From Nitrospirota bacterium (GTDB lineage: Bacteria > Nitrospirota > Nitrospiria > SBBL01 > JAADHI01), in contig JAJDBT010000072.1 in NCBI GenBank assembly GCA_029261215.1, positions 62,001 to 126,000 on the forward strand: a stretch of 64,000 nucleotides of DNA, written 5' to 3'. Under the pieces are notes generated by a model. The model searched no databases, was not told the DNA's origin, and saw nothing but the letters and a program-made list of their open reading frames with translations. Below, piece by piece: positions 8,765-17,151 of the stretch. The number at the start of each line of letters is the position of its first letter. Position 1 is the first letter of the stretch. Made by a program: the position numbers and the translations under genes.

Positions 8765-10387
8765 TTACACCGTATCGACCGGAAAATTTCTTTTTAAGAT
8801 TTCATAATTTACTCGGGAATGTTCCGGAGGACGGTCTTGTTGGGTCTCTGGAAAATCTTCCCGAAAATGCGCTCCCAGGCTCTCTCGCCGTTGTCGTGCA
8901 GACTCAATGAGTGCCGCCGAAGCCCAAAGCATATTGCCCGTCTCCAGTGCCAGCCGCGAAAGCGGAGGGTGATTCAGGACACTTGAGCAGTGCCGCCAAG
9001 CCTTGATTGCATTACTCAAAGCCGGTTCACACCGAACAATCCCCACATCGTTCCACATGACGGACTTCAGTTCCTGTTGAGTTGCCCGGTATTCGTCGTC
9101 CGATTTTTTCAGCAAGGTCCCCGCATTTCCGATGGTGATATTTTCAGAGAGATCCGCCTCGTCCGATAAATGCGATGTCTCGGCTTCTAGGGCATCGCCA
9201 AGCCGTGCGCCAAAAACCAGACCTTCCAAAAGAGAGTTGCTCGCCAGTCGGTTCGCGCCATGAACCCCGGTCGAAGCCACTTCGCCCACGGCATAGAGTC
9301 GCGGCACATTTGTTTTTCCAAAAAGATCTGTTTTAACCCCCCCCATCATATAGTGGGCACTCGGCGCAACCGGAATGGCCTGCTTCACCATGTCGATGCC
9401 GTAATAGAGGCAGGTGGCATAAATCATCGGAAAGCGCTCACGGACAAAATGTGGGTCTAAATGGGTCACATCAAGAAAGACATGATCCTCACCTGTCACC
9501 TGAATTTCACTGATAATCGCCCGGGAAACCAAATCCCGGGGCGCGAGTTCCGCATCCGGGTGATAACGATCCATAAAACGTTTTCCATCTGCGTTTCGGA
9601 GTTGGCCGCCCTCCCCTCGAATGGCTTCGGAAAGCAAAAAGGAAGGTGCATTCGGCAGGGCAAGCGCCGTGGGATGAAATTGGAAAAATTCCATATCCTC
9701 CAGTTCCGCCCCGGCTTTTAAGGCCATCGCAATCCCGTCCCCCGTCGCAACGGGCGGATTCGTCGTCCGACGAAAAATCTGTCCGATACCGCCCGTCGCT
9801 AAAACAACCGCCTTTGCGAAAAAGCGCCTCAAACAGTGTTCTTTTTCATCCAAAGCGAGCGCGCCATAACAAAAGTCAGGACGACCTTGTGATTTGGACA
9901 CCAGCAGGCTTATCGTAAAATGGCCATTTAGAATGGTAATATTTTTATTAGAAGCAATCGCCCTTTGCAAGGTTTTGACGATTTCATTGCCCGTCGCGTC
10001 CCCACGTGCCCGAAGAATCCGGCTCTTGCTGTGAGCGCCTTCTCTCGCCAGAATAAAACGATCCCCGTTTTTATCAAAGTTCACGCCCCAGTCGAGTAAT
10101 TCCTGAATACGTCGCGGGCCTTCAGAAACCAGCACACGAACCGCATCTTCCCTGCAAAGACCTCGGCCCGCAATGAGGGTGTCTTCAAAGTGGGATTGAA
10201 TCTCGGCGGGTTCCTCGTTTAATGCGGCCGCAATACCACCCTGTGCAAACTCGGAACTGGACTCCCCTTTCAAGCCCTTATTCAGAATGGTCACTTTTCC
10301 AAAGCGGCTGGCACCGATGGCCGCTCGCAGACCTGCAATACCTCCACCGATAATCAGAAAATCTGTTTTGAAATCAGCGATTGGCAT
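8765..10387 (-). CDS. nadB: L-aspartate oxidase
   Basis: A 540-residue FAD enzyme that oxidises L-aspartate to iminoaspartate, the first step of de novo NAD synthesis in the cytoplasm. It shows the FAD-binding GGGIAGLRAA at the N-terminus, SSEFAQGGIAA, the active-site region REGAHS..RILRARGDATG, FHPTAL, and the second dinucleotide-binding segment GEVASTGVHGANRLASNSLL, all typical of NadB rather than of succinate dehydrogenase subunit A. The start at 10387 (MPIADFKTDFLIIGGG) is chosen because it places the dinucleotide fold near the N-terminus; the longer frame to 10423 overlaps the gene upstream. A small lipoprotein gene ends 10 bases upstream, so the two are probably co-transcribed. No nadA or nadC is in the window. 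Confidence 0.96.
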   Translation of the reverse strand: MPIADFKTDFLIIGGGIAGLRAAIGASRFGKVTILNKGLKGESSSEFAQGGIAAALNEEPAEIQSHFEDTLIAGRGLCREDAVRVLVSEGPRRIQELLDWGVNFDKNGDRFILAREGAHSKSRILRARGDATGNEIVKTLQRAIASNKNITILNGHFTISLLVSKSQGRPDFCYGALALDEKEHCLRRFFAKAVVLATGGIGQIFRRTTNPPVATGDGIAMALKAGAELEDMEFFQFHPTALALPNAPSFLLSEAIRGEGGQLRNADGKRFMDRYHPDAELAPRDLVSRAIISEIQVTGEDHVFLDVTHLDPHFVRERFPMIYATCLYYGIDMVKQAIPVAPSAHYMMGGVKTDLFGKTNVPRLYAVGEVASTGVHGANRLASNSLLEGLVFGARLGDALEAETSHLSDEADLSENITIGNAGTLLKKSDDEYRATQQELKSVMWNDVGIVRCEPALSNAIKAWRHCSSVLNHPPLSRLALETGNMLWASAALIESARQRRESLGAHFREDFPETQQDRPPEHSRVNYEILKRNFPVDTV

Positions 10388-10397
10388 AAACCTGCCC

Positions 10398-10847
10398 TTA
10401 TGGCCTGCGGGCGAAAATTCCAAAAGGAGAGTCCCCGCGCACTTCTGTCAGCATGGGATCATCCGGATTAATCCATGAAAAAATCACTTCCCCTTTTCTT
10501 TCAATGGATTCAGATGAGCCAGGGTTTTCCCAGGCCCCCTGCCAACGGAGCAGGGTTCTAAAAGAGGTGTCCTCCATCTCCACACGATCAATGACAAAGA
10601 CAAGCCTGGCCGTTGAAATGCTTTGCAAGTCTTCACGAATGCCATCTCTGACGCCTTCAAGAAGTGTGGAATCCGGGTTCAGTCTTGATAGTATTTCTTC
10701 TGGGTCATGGTCTTTATAGGCTTTTGAGAATTGATCGAGCGTTTTTTGGATATGCGCCACACGAGTCAAGACATGAGAAGGCTGTTTCGGATCTGAAGCA
10801 CAGGCAGAGATCAGAAAAAAAAGAGACAGCCAGAAAAGGATGTTCAT
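10398..10847 (-). CDS. Small predicted lipoprotein of unknown function
   Basis: A 149-residue predicted lipoprotein. The chosen start gives a compact signal (MNILFWLSLFFLISAC) with the lipid-bearing cysteine at residue 16; an in-frame ATG at 10952 would add 35 residues that spoil the signal. The mature part begins with a helical segment (HIQKTLDQFSKAY) and continues with alternating strands ending in EVRGDSPFGIFARRP. The order, helix followed by a mixed sheet, would fit an NTF2/SnoaL-like fold, but I see no diagnostic motif. The gene lies 10 bases upstream of nadB on the same strand and is probably transcribed with it; no functional link is evident. Confidence 0.65.
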   Translation of the reverse strand: MNILFWLSLFFLISACASDPKQPSHVLTRVAHIQKTLDQFSKAYKDHDPEEILSRLNPDSTLLEGVRDGIREDLQSISTARLVFVIDRVEMEDTSFRTLLRWQGAWENPGSSESIERKGEVIFSWINPDDPMLTEVRGDSPFGIFARRP

Positions 10848-11186
10848 AATCCCGGCTTTTTTGATTATTTTATCCACCTTGTTTTTCACGAGCGGATTAT
10901 AGGGTAAAGCAGGAAAGGGGGTCAAGAAGATAGCAGTTTTCTTAATGTTCACATTTGTATTTCAATCTTTAACCGCAAAAACCTTAGGATCAGTCCTTCA
11001 TCATGTAAAGTCAAAAAAATAACACTTGAAAAACAAGGAATCTCCCTGGGAAAAGAGGGAATCGACTCGACTGCTTCACCGGCTCCCATAAGTGCCGGTT
11101 TACTTCCGAATATAAAAAAGTGACACTTATGGGAGCCAGAGTGAAAGCAAGCGTTCCGGGTCGTCCCGTTTTTCGGTCGCTTTAAA
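10848..11186. other. Gene-free stretch with a large inverted repeat
   Basis: About 340 bases between two minus-strand genes. No coding frame is convincing. The notable content is the inverted repeat at 11072-11149, listed separately. A promoter for the small lipoprotein and nadB should lie in the AT-rich part near 10900-10980 but no clear pair of boxes was seen. Confidence 0.6.
11072..11149. repeat. Inverted repeat with 14-base perfect arms
   Basis: The arms GGCTCCCATAAGTG (11081-11094) and CACTTATGGGAGCC (11124-11137) are perfect complements with a 29-base loop. The pairing continues imperfectly outward (TGCTTCAC at 11072-11079 against GTGAAAGCA at 11141-11149). It sits just downstream of the carbonic anhydrase gene. 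There is no T-run, so it is not a classical terminator; a miniature mobile element or a stabilising mRNA hairpin are alternatives. Confidence 0.7.
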
Positions 11187-12050
11187 CTACCGGTCGATTT
11201 CAGAAAGAAGATCCGGGTGGGTCACAAGGTTTCTGACGCCGTGTCCGTGATCTTCATTGAATGTATTGTTTTTTAGCCACTCAGCGACCGTCTCAATATG
11301 GACTTTGGCCACTTTAGGGCGAACACTCCATGTCACATGAAAAGGAGAACCTTTCTCATTGTAACTTGGGCCTGTCGTCGATCCATCGTACTGAACAGGC
11401 TTACCCGTATTATTCGGGATGTTCAATGCCTGGTGTAGACCGTTTTTCATGTCGTGTTTGGCCACTTCACGGAAATCGAGTGCGTTTTTATCATTGACGA
11501 GCACATAAACCTGTGTCTCTACACGCAACTGGGGATTCCCTATGGACTCATGTAGACAAGCGCCTAAAGTTTCACCTGGCTTGACCTGTGCGGTAGAGTG
11601 AACGTAGTGCACTTCAATCGTGTCTCCCGAGGAAAGACCGCCGTGTTTGCCTGGAACTTTAAATGGTTTTAGCTCTGCTTCGCTCAGCTTTCCAGAATAT
11701 TTGTAACCGCTCTGGTATCCCTTGCCATCACCGTTACCCGCATACTGGGTAAATTCGCCGCCCTTGTGTTCGGCATTCTTGTGAAAATGAATATTGCAGA
11801 GATTCATTTCTGTGTAAGGAGGTGCTTCACCGAATTCTCGCGGGTTACTGCCCACGTTCGAATCAATATCACGCGGTGATTGAGGCCCGAACCCTTTCCC
11901 TTTGGTATTGCTTAAAAGGGACTCACGCTGCTTGGCAACTTCTTGATCAGAGACCGGCCCATGCGCATCATGACCTTCACTTCCTAGGCTGACACCCGCT
12001 TGAAGCAGCATCAATGTGGCCAGCAAGATTAAAACATTTTTTTTCATCAT
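11187..12050 (-). CDS. Secreted delta-type carbonic anhydrase-like protein
   Basis: A 287-residue exported protein resembling the CA_like (delta-class carbonic anhydrase) family, zinc enzymes that interconvert CO2 and bicarbonate. A signal peptide covers about residues 1-23 (KKNVLILLATLMLLQAG). The core has NLCNIHFHKNAEHKGGEF, whose H.H spacing is a plausible zinc site, then GDTIEVHYVHS, GACLHES, ETQVYVLVND and HVTWSVRP. The chain is rich in histidine throughout. Two adjacent ATGs (12050, 12047) follow a GGAG ribosome site; either may be used. No bicarbonate transporter or CO2-fixation gene is close, so its role (periplasmic CO2 supply or pH control) is inferred from the family only. Confidence 0.7.
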   Translation of the reverse strand: MMKKNVLILLATLMLLQAGVSLGSEGHDAHGPVSDQEVAKQRESLLSNTKGKGFGPQSPRDIDSNVGSNPREFGEAPPYTEMNLCNIHFHKNAEHKGGEFTQYAGNGDGKGYQSGYKYSGKLSEAELKPFKVPGKHGGLSSGDTIEVHYVHSTAQVKPGETLGACLHESIGNPQLRVETQVYVLVNDKNALDFREVAKHDMKNGLHQALNIPNNTGKPVQYDGSTTGPSYNEKGSPFHVTWSVRPKVAKVHIETVAEWLKNNTFNEDHGHGVRNLVTHPDLLSEIDR

Positions 12051-12276
12051 TTGATCTCCATATTGTTGACTCATTTAAGGTATTAGATATTTACCAGATA
12101 CTAAAACTGAATTCTATAAAAAAACACATATTATCAGTAATAAATTTAATTTCTAAACTTGCACTTATGAGTGCTAAACAAAACCAACATTACAGGAAGT
12201 TTTTACTAAAGAACCCTATTTATTTTAAACTGGTGTTTGTTCATGGAAAAGTGGAATTTTATATGAATATCATTCG

Positions 12277-14229
12277 ATGAAACAAGCAGATCTTTTGTGG
12301 GAACAGGGCCAAGCGCTCAGCCGACAATTTAATGATGTCTATTTCTCACGCAACAAAGGCATTTCTGAAACAGCGTATGTTTTTTTAGATCAAAACTATC
12401 TGCCGCAGCGCTGGCAAGGAAAACCTTATTTCGTCATTGGGGAAACAGGCTTTGGCACCGGACTCAATTTTTTCAGCACCGCCTCCCGGTGGCTCCAAGA
12501 AAGCGATAAAAAGGCTTGTTTACATTTCATCTCTGTTGAAAAATTTCCTTTACGTCTCGCAGACCTTAAACAGTCGTTGTCTTGCTGGCCTGAATTGGAC
12601 CCGATGCTTTCCGAATTTATCCCGCACTACCCGCCCGCAGTACCCGGCATTCATCACATCCCGCTTTTTAAACATCGTGTCATCCTGACCTTGATGCTGG
12701 GAGACGTGGAAGACATGCTTTCAAAAATAAGCGCCTCTGTGGATGCGTGGTATCTGGACGGTTTTGCTCCGGAAAAAAACCCTGAAATGTGGACGCCGAC
12801 CGTCTTTGAACAAATCGCCCGTCTCAGTCAAAAAGGAACGACCTTCAGCACCTTCACCGCAGTGGGTCGGGTGCGGCGTGCTTTGGCCGAGGTGGGTTTT
12901 GAAGTAGAAAAAGTAAAAGGCTACGGCCCAAAACGAGAAATGCTGCGGGGCGTATTCACAAAACCCAAGGCACCAACAATTAAAAAACCCTGGTTTGCCC
13001 TTTCCCCATCAGAAAACTGCAACAAACACGCTGTCGTCATCGGGGCAGGGATCGCGGGGGTCACGACGGCATGGGCCTTGGCTCAGCGGGGATGGCAAAT
13101 TGATTTAATCGATCAGCGTGACGAAATCGCAAAAGAAGGCTCTGGCATGCCGCAAGGGATTGTCATGCCGCGCATCAGCCTGAAAGAAACGACGGAATCC
13201 GCTTTTCACGCTGCGGCATACTTGAAAACCCTCCGACACCTCAACGCATTCAAACGAGACCAAAGCGATTTCAGTTGGCAGCAACAAGGTGTGCTGCAAC
13301 TGGCAAGTACCACACGTATTTTAAATCAAGTCGAAACAGGGCAATTTCACCCGGACTTTGTCAAGCCGGTCTCCCCAAAAGAAGCCAGTGCACTTGCTGG
13401 AATCGACATAAAATACAAGGCATTGTATTTTCCACAAGCGGGCTGGCTCAAGCCAAGGGACCTGTGTCACTTGTTGATTCAAAATGCAGCAGGTAGAATC
13501 ACACTGCACCTCAACACCGCAGTCAGGCGGCTGGATTTTGAAAAAGGGCAGTGGCGACTGAAAAACGAACAGAGTCAACTGATCACCTCATCAGCAATTG
13601 TCGTGCTGACAAATGCCGCCCGCGCCATGCAATTTAAGCAAAGCCATTGGCTGCCGCTTTCCGTCGCGCGCGGCCAGATCAGCGAAATACCTGCAACACA
13701 ACAAAGCCAACACCTCCGCTGCGCCATTTGTTATGAAGGCTATCTTTTACCCGAAAACGAGGGCAAACATGTCATCGGCGCGACCTTTATCAAAGGGGAC
13801 GCTCACACCGGCCTCCGGCAAGAAGAGCACTTAAAAAACCAGGCGCAACTCGTCCGCTGTTTCCCAGAACTATTTGATTTCAAAAAAAGCGAGTTTAAAG
13901 GCCATGCGGCATTGAGGGCGATCACGCCGGATCGCATGCCACTTGTCGGCCCTGTGCCGGATCTAGATTTTTATCACAAGTGGTATCACGACCTTCAGCA
14001 CGGAAAAGCCGCATCAAACTACCCCAAGGCAAGGTATTTGGCCGGTCTTTATCTAAACACAGGCCACGGTGCGAGAGGGCTCTCCACCAGTTTTTTATGC
14101 GCGGAACTCATCACCAGCCAAATTTGTAACGCACCACTTCCGGTACCGGACGACATCTGTCAGGCCCTGCATCCCGCACGTTTTTTGATTCGGGATTTAA
14201 AAAAGAAGATGAATCCTAAAATAATTTAA
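12277..14229 (+). CDS. mnmC: Bifunctional tRNA 5-methylaminomethyl-2-thiouridine biosynthesis protein MnmC
   Basis: A 650-residue cytoplasmic enzyme that finishes the mnm5s2U34 modification of tRNA wobble uridine. The N-terminal methyltransferase half (about 1-235) has FNDVYFSRNKG, the SAM-binding ETGFGTGLNFF, and DGFAPEKNPEMWT. The C-terminal FAD oxidoreductase half (about 250-650) has VVIGAGIAGVTTAWALAQRG and ends with LYLNTGHGARGLSTSFLCA. Both halves look intact, so the protein should both remove the carboxymethyl group and methylate the product. The gene has no obvious ribosome site and overlaps the end of the convergent cytochrome-SUMF1 gene by a few bases. No other tRNA-modification genes are adjacent. 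Confidence 0.95.
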   Translation: MKQADLLWEQGQALSRQFNDVYFSRNKGISETAYVFLDQNYLPQRWQGKPYFVIGETGFGTGLNFFSTASRWLQESDKKACLHFISVEKFPLRLADLKQSLSCWPELDPMLSEFIPHYPPAVPGIHHIPLFKHRVILTLMLGDVEDMLSKISASVDAWYLDGFAPEKNPEMWTPTVFEQIARLSQKGTTFSTFTAVGRVRRALAEVGFEVEKVKGYGPKREMLRGVFTKPKAPTIKKPWFALSPSENCNKHAVVIGAGIAGVTTAWALAQRGWQIDLIDQRDEIAKEGSGMPQGIVMPRISLKETTESAFHAAAYLKTLRHLNAFKRDQSDFSWQQQGVLQLASTTRILNQVETGQFHPDFVKPVSPKEASALAGIDIKYKALYFPQAGWLKPRDLCHLLIQNAAGRITLHLNTAVRRLDFEKGQWRLKNEQSQLITSSAIVVLTNAARAMQFKQSHWLPLSVARGQISEIPATQQSQHLRCAICYEGYLLPENEGKHVIGATFIKGDAHTGLRQEEHLKNQAQLVRCFPELFDFKKSEFKGHAALRAITPDRMPLVGPVPDLDFYHKWYHDLQHGKAASNYPKARYLAGLYLNTGHGARGLSTSFLCAELITSQICNAPLPVPDDICQALHPARFLIRDLKKKMNPKII

Positions 14230-15272
14230 GAGGTTTTTTCTGTTTTAGGAAGATTGTGATTTTTCACAGGACGCGGCATATCGCTCGCACATCGGAAACC
14301 AAAACCCTTGTTTTTGATTTCCGGGGTGAAGCGGCTTCGGTTGTACACAGGAGCTGAAAGACCGCAGCCGTAGGACATGCAGTCATACCACGATCCGCCG
14401 CGCAATACTTTGTTTCTTTTGCCATAGTGGATATTGGGTTCCGTATTTCCGGGATACGGCTGGTACCAGTTGCTGACCCATTCATAGACATTCCCTGCCA
14501 TATCATAAAGACCATAAGGGCTTTTGCCCGACTCAAAGCTGCCAACCGGCATCGTGCTGCCTTTATGAACCTCGATGCCTTTAGACAACCAGTGTTGAGG
14601 CGTGTTCGCTTTTTTCACATCAAACTGCACACCCCAGGGAAAATTTCGACGGTCATCACCGCGCGCGGCCTTTTCCCATTCTGCTTCTGTCGGCAGGCGT
14701 TTTCCTGCCCAGCCGCAAAAGGCCTCCGCATCAAACCAATCGACATACACCACTGGATGATTGGCGATGGCTTTGGGGAAAATCCCGCCGCGCCAAAGCA
14801 AGGGCGGCGTTGCGCCAGTCGCTTCGAGATATTCCTGGTAATGGGCATTTGTTGTTTCGTAGAGATCGATATAAAAAGTATCCACAAAAACCTCATGAGG
14901 CGGGCCTTCATCCTCGTTGCCACGGCCTTCAGCCGCCGGACGGCCGGGGCTTCCCATCACAAAAGGGCCTGCCGGGATCTCAATCAGTTTTTGTTCGATG
15001 ATCGGCTGATTGTCCGGGACATCAATCAGAACCACTTCCGCTGGCACAGTAGGAATGCCGTGACATTCCTGACATTCAGGATCAGAAAGATCCTGCTGTA
15101 AAGCCTTTCTGCCGCCGTGACAGTGCAGACAGCTCCCTTCAAGCCGCTTTTCCACTGGGTCTTTTTGATGTGCAGATTTGGGGACAGAAGAAAGCGGTTC
15201 ACTCTTTAAAAAAGATCGCGATGAAAAAACCGAGATACCCACGATAAAAAATATGACTAATCTGGATCGCAT
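14226..15272 (-). CDS. Diheme cytochrome c / SUMF1 (formylglycine-generating-type) fusion protein
   Basis: A 348-residue exported protein with two parts. Residues 1-23 form a membrane or signal segment. Residues 48-52 (CLHCH) and 67-71 (CQECH) are two c-type heme motifs only 14 residues apart. Residues about 95-335 are a SUMF1/FGE-sulfatase domain: IPAGPFVMGSP, VDTFYIDLYETTNAHY, GKRLPTEAEWEKAARG, YDMAGNVYEWV, VLRGGSW and GFGFRCA. It keeps a C-x4-C pair (CMSYGC) close to where formylglycine-generating enzymes carry their copper-binding cysteines. It starts GTG-ATG immediately after the ubiD stop (TGA), so the two are translationally linked. A modifying or electron-transfer function in the periplasm is inferred; the substrate is unknown. 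Confidence 0.85.
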   Translation of the reverse strand: MRSRLVIFFIVGISVFSSRSFLKSEPLSSVPKSAHQKDPVEKRLEGSCLHCHGGRKALQQDLSDPECQECHGIPTVPAEVVLIDVPDNQPIIEQKLIEIPAGPFVMGSPGRPAAEGRGNEDEGPPHEVFVDTFYIDLYETTNAHYQEYLEATGATPPLLWRGGIFPKAIANHPVVYVDWFDAEAFCGWAGKRLPTEAEWEKAARGDDRRNFPWGVQFDVKKANTPQHWLSKGIEVHKGSTMPVGSFESGKSPYGLYDMAGNVYEWVSNWYQPYPGNTEPNIHYGKRNKVLRGGSWYDCMSYGCGLSAPVYNRSRFTPEIKNKGFGFRCASDMPRPVKNHNLPKTEKTS

Positions 15273-15275
15273 CAC

Positions 15276-16745
15276 TCAGAGGTTTCCTAAGCCCAATTCA
15301 TGCCACATTTCGTCTACCTTCTTCACAACATCGGGATCCATCGACATGCCTTTTCCCCACTCTCGTTTTGTTTCGGGTGGAATTTTCGTTGTTGCATCAA
15401 TGCCCATTTTAGACCCAAGTTGCGGCTCGGGGGAAGCGAAATCAAGATAATCAATCGGCGTGGACTCTAAAATAAAGGTATCTCGTGCCGGATCCACTTG
15501 CGTTGAAATCGCCCAGATCACATCTTCCCAGTTTCTGATGTCAATTTCAGTGTCCACCACGATGATAAATTTAACATAGAGGAATTGCTTAAGAAAACCC
15601 CAAAACCCCATCATCACGCGCCTTGCATGCCCCGGATACTGCTTTTTCATGGAAATCACGGCCACGCGGTAAGAGCAGGCTTCCATCGGGAGATGAAAAT
15701 CAACAATTTCAGGAAAATGCTGTCTTAAGAGCGGTAAAAAAATCTGATTCAGCGCAAGGCCAATCACCGCGTCTTCCCTCGGCGGACGGCCTGTCGTTGT
15801 GGAGAGATAAATCGGATTTTGCCGGTGCGTAATACAGGTCACGCGAAAAACAGGAAAGGGCTCGACCGAATTATAAAAACCGGTATGGTCGCCGTGCGGC
15901 CCTTCATCCGCCATTTCTCCGGGGTGAATTTCCCCTTCAATCACAATTTCACTGCTTGCCGGTACCTCAAGATCCGACATTTTGCATTTCACCAGTTCCA
16001 CCTGTTTTTTACGCAGGAGCCCTGCGAAATGAAATTCCCCGATTTGCTCAGGCACCGGGGTAACCGCCGCAATCGTCATCGCCGGGTCGCAACCCAAGGC
16101 TGCCGCAACCGGCATCGCTTTGCCCTCCGCCATCCACTCCCGATAATGCTGCGCGCCGCCACGGTGGCTGAGCCATCGCATAATCGTGCTTTTTTTGTCG
16201 ATTTTCTGCATGCGGTAAATCCCGATATTGGGCTTGCCTTCTTTTCCCGGCGGGGGCATCGTCACCACCAACGGCCAAGTAATGAGCGGTGCCGCGTCGT
16301 CCGGCCAGCAGTGCTGTATCGGCAGGATATCGAGATCAATCTGTTCGCCCTTAAGCACCACTTCCTGACAAGGGGCCGTCCTGATTATTTTTGGAGAAAG
16401 ATGGAGAATTCTGGCGTAAAAAGGCAGATGTTTTACTGCATCGACAAAACCCTTTGGCGGCTCCGGATGCTGCAAAAAAGCCAAAAATTTCCCGATTTCC
16501 AAAAGGCCTTTTTCGTCAGTATCGAGTCCCATCGCAACCCGCTCAACCGTGCCATACAGGTTGATCAAAACCGGAACCTTTGAGCCTTTCGGGTTTTCAA
16601 ATAAAATGGCCGGCCCCCCATTTTTAATGAGCCGGTCGTAAATTTCTGTCATCTCCAAGTAGGGATCGACTTCTTGTTTGATTCGAACGAGAAGTCCTTT
16701 TTGTTCAAGGAAATTCATGAATTGCCGAAGGTCGGTGTAGGGCAT
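15276..16745 (-). CDS. ubiD: UbiD-family decarboxylase
   Basis: A 489-residue protein of the UbiD family, prenylated-FMN-dependent decarboxylases that act on 4-hydroxy-3-polyprenylbenzoate in ubiquinone synthesis or on the related naphthoate in the futalosine route. The N-terminal MPYTDLRQFMNFLEQKG, the segment EIVIEGEIHPGE with the catalytic acidic residues, and EGPHGDHTGFYN with STTTGRPPREDA are family hallmarks. The ATG at 16745 follows a clean AGGAG site; the in-frame start at 16766 lacks one. With UbiA and a UbiC-like lyase within 4 kb, quinone head-group synthesis is the likely role. No UbiX flavin prenyltransferase is seen in the window. Confidence 0.93.
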   Translation of the reverse strand: MPYTDLRQFMNFLEQKGLLVRIKQEVDPYLEMTEIYDRLIKNGGPAILFENPKGSKVPVLINLYGTVERVAMGLDTDEKGLLEIGKFLAFLQHPEPPKGFVDAVKHLPFYARILHLSPKIIRTAPCQEVVLKGEQIDLDILPIQHCWPDDAAPLITWPLVVTMPPPGKEGKPNIGIYRMQKIDKKSTIMRWLSHRGGAQHYREWMAEGKAMPVAAALGCDPAMTIAAVTPVPEQIGEFHFAGLLRKKQVELVKCKMSDLEVPASSEIVIEGEIHPGEMADEGPHGDHTGFYNSVEPFPVFRVTCITHRQNPIYLSTTTGRPPREDAVIGLALNQIFLPLLRQHFPEIVDFHLPMEACSYRVAVISMKKQYPGHARRVMMGFWGFLKQFLYVKFIIVVDTEIDIRNWEDVIWAISTQVDPARDTFILESTPIDYLDFASPEPQLGSKMGIDATTKIPPETKREWGKGMSMDPDVVKKVDEMWHELGLGNL

Positions 16746-17151
16746 TGTGACTCCTGAAATAGACAAACATCAAATACTTCTATCAATATAAAATGAAAGC
16801 GGAGGCATTATAGCCCAAACAGGGTAGATCAGTACAACAGAGAGATCATGATTGGCGCGGCAATACATAAAGAAAGCCTTCAAAACACCTCAAAAAACAG
16901 GGCCTCTTCCATAAAACAAGTACTGAATTTGAAATAGGCAGATCATGTGCTCTGCCAATGATGGAGGCGCCGCTTTCTATCAATGGCCCCGGAATCCCTT
17001 GAAATTCAAATCACCCTATGCCATCATCCCCAAAAACTGGAAAAAAAACATAACCTTTTCCCCTCAGACCCGAAAAAAGAGATGTGACGATGCCGCATGA
17101 TTTATGGGCTCTATGCACGGACTTAGAGTAAAAAAGGAGTAAGTTAAAAGT
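16746..17151. other. Gene-free stretch between divergent ubiD and cytochrome c genes
   Basis: About 400 bases separating two divergent transcription units. No convincing frame, hairpin or known RNA motif was seen. A GGAG at 17136-17139 precedes the cytochrome start by 12 bases. Promoters for both directions must lie here but no strong consensus pair was found. Confidence 0.6.

Noticed and set aside
16048-16583. Long plus- and minus-strand frames within the ubiD gene
   Set aside because: They are shadows of the ubiD reading frame; their translations are rich in His, Arg and Cys without any domain pattern.
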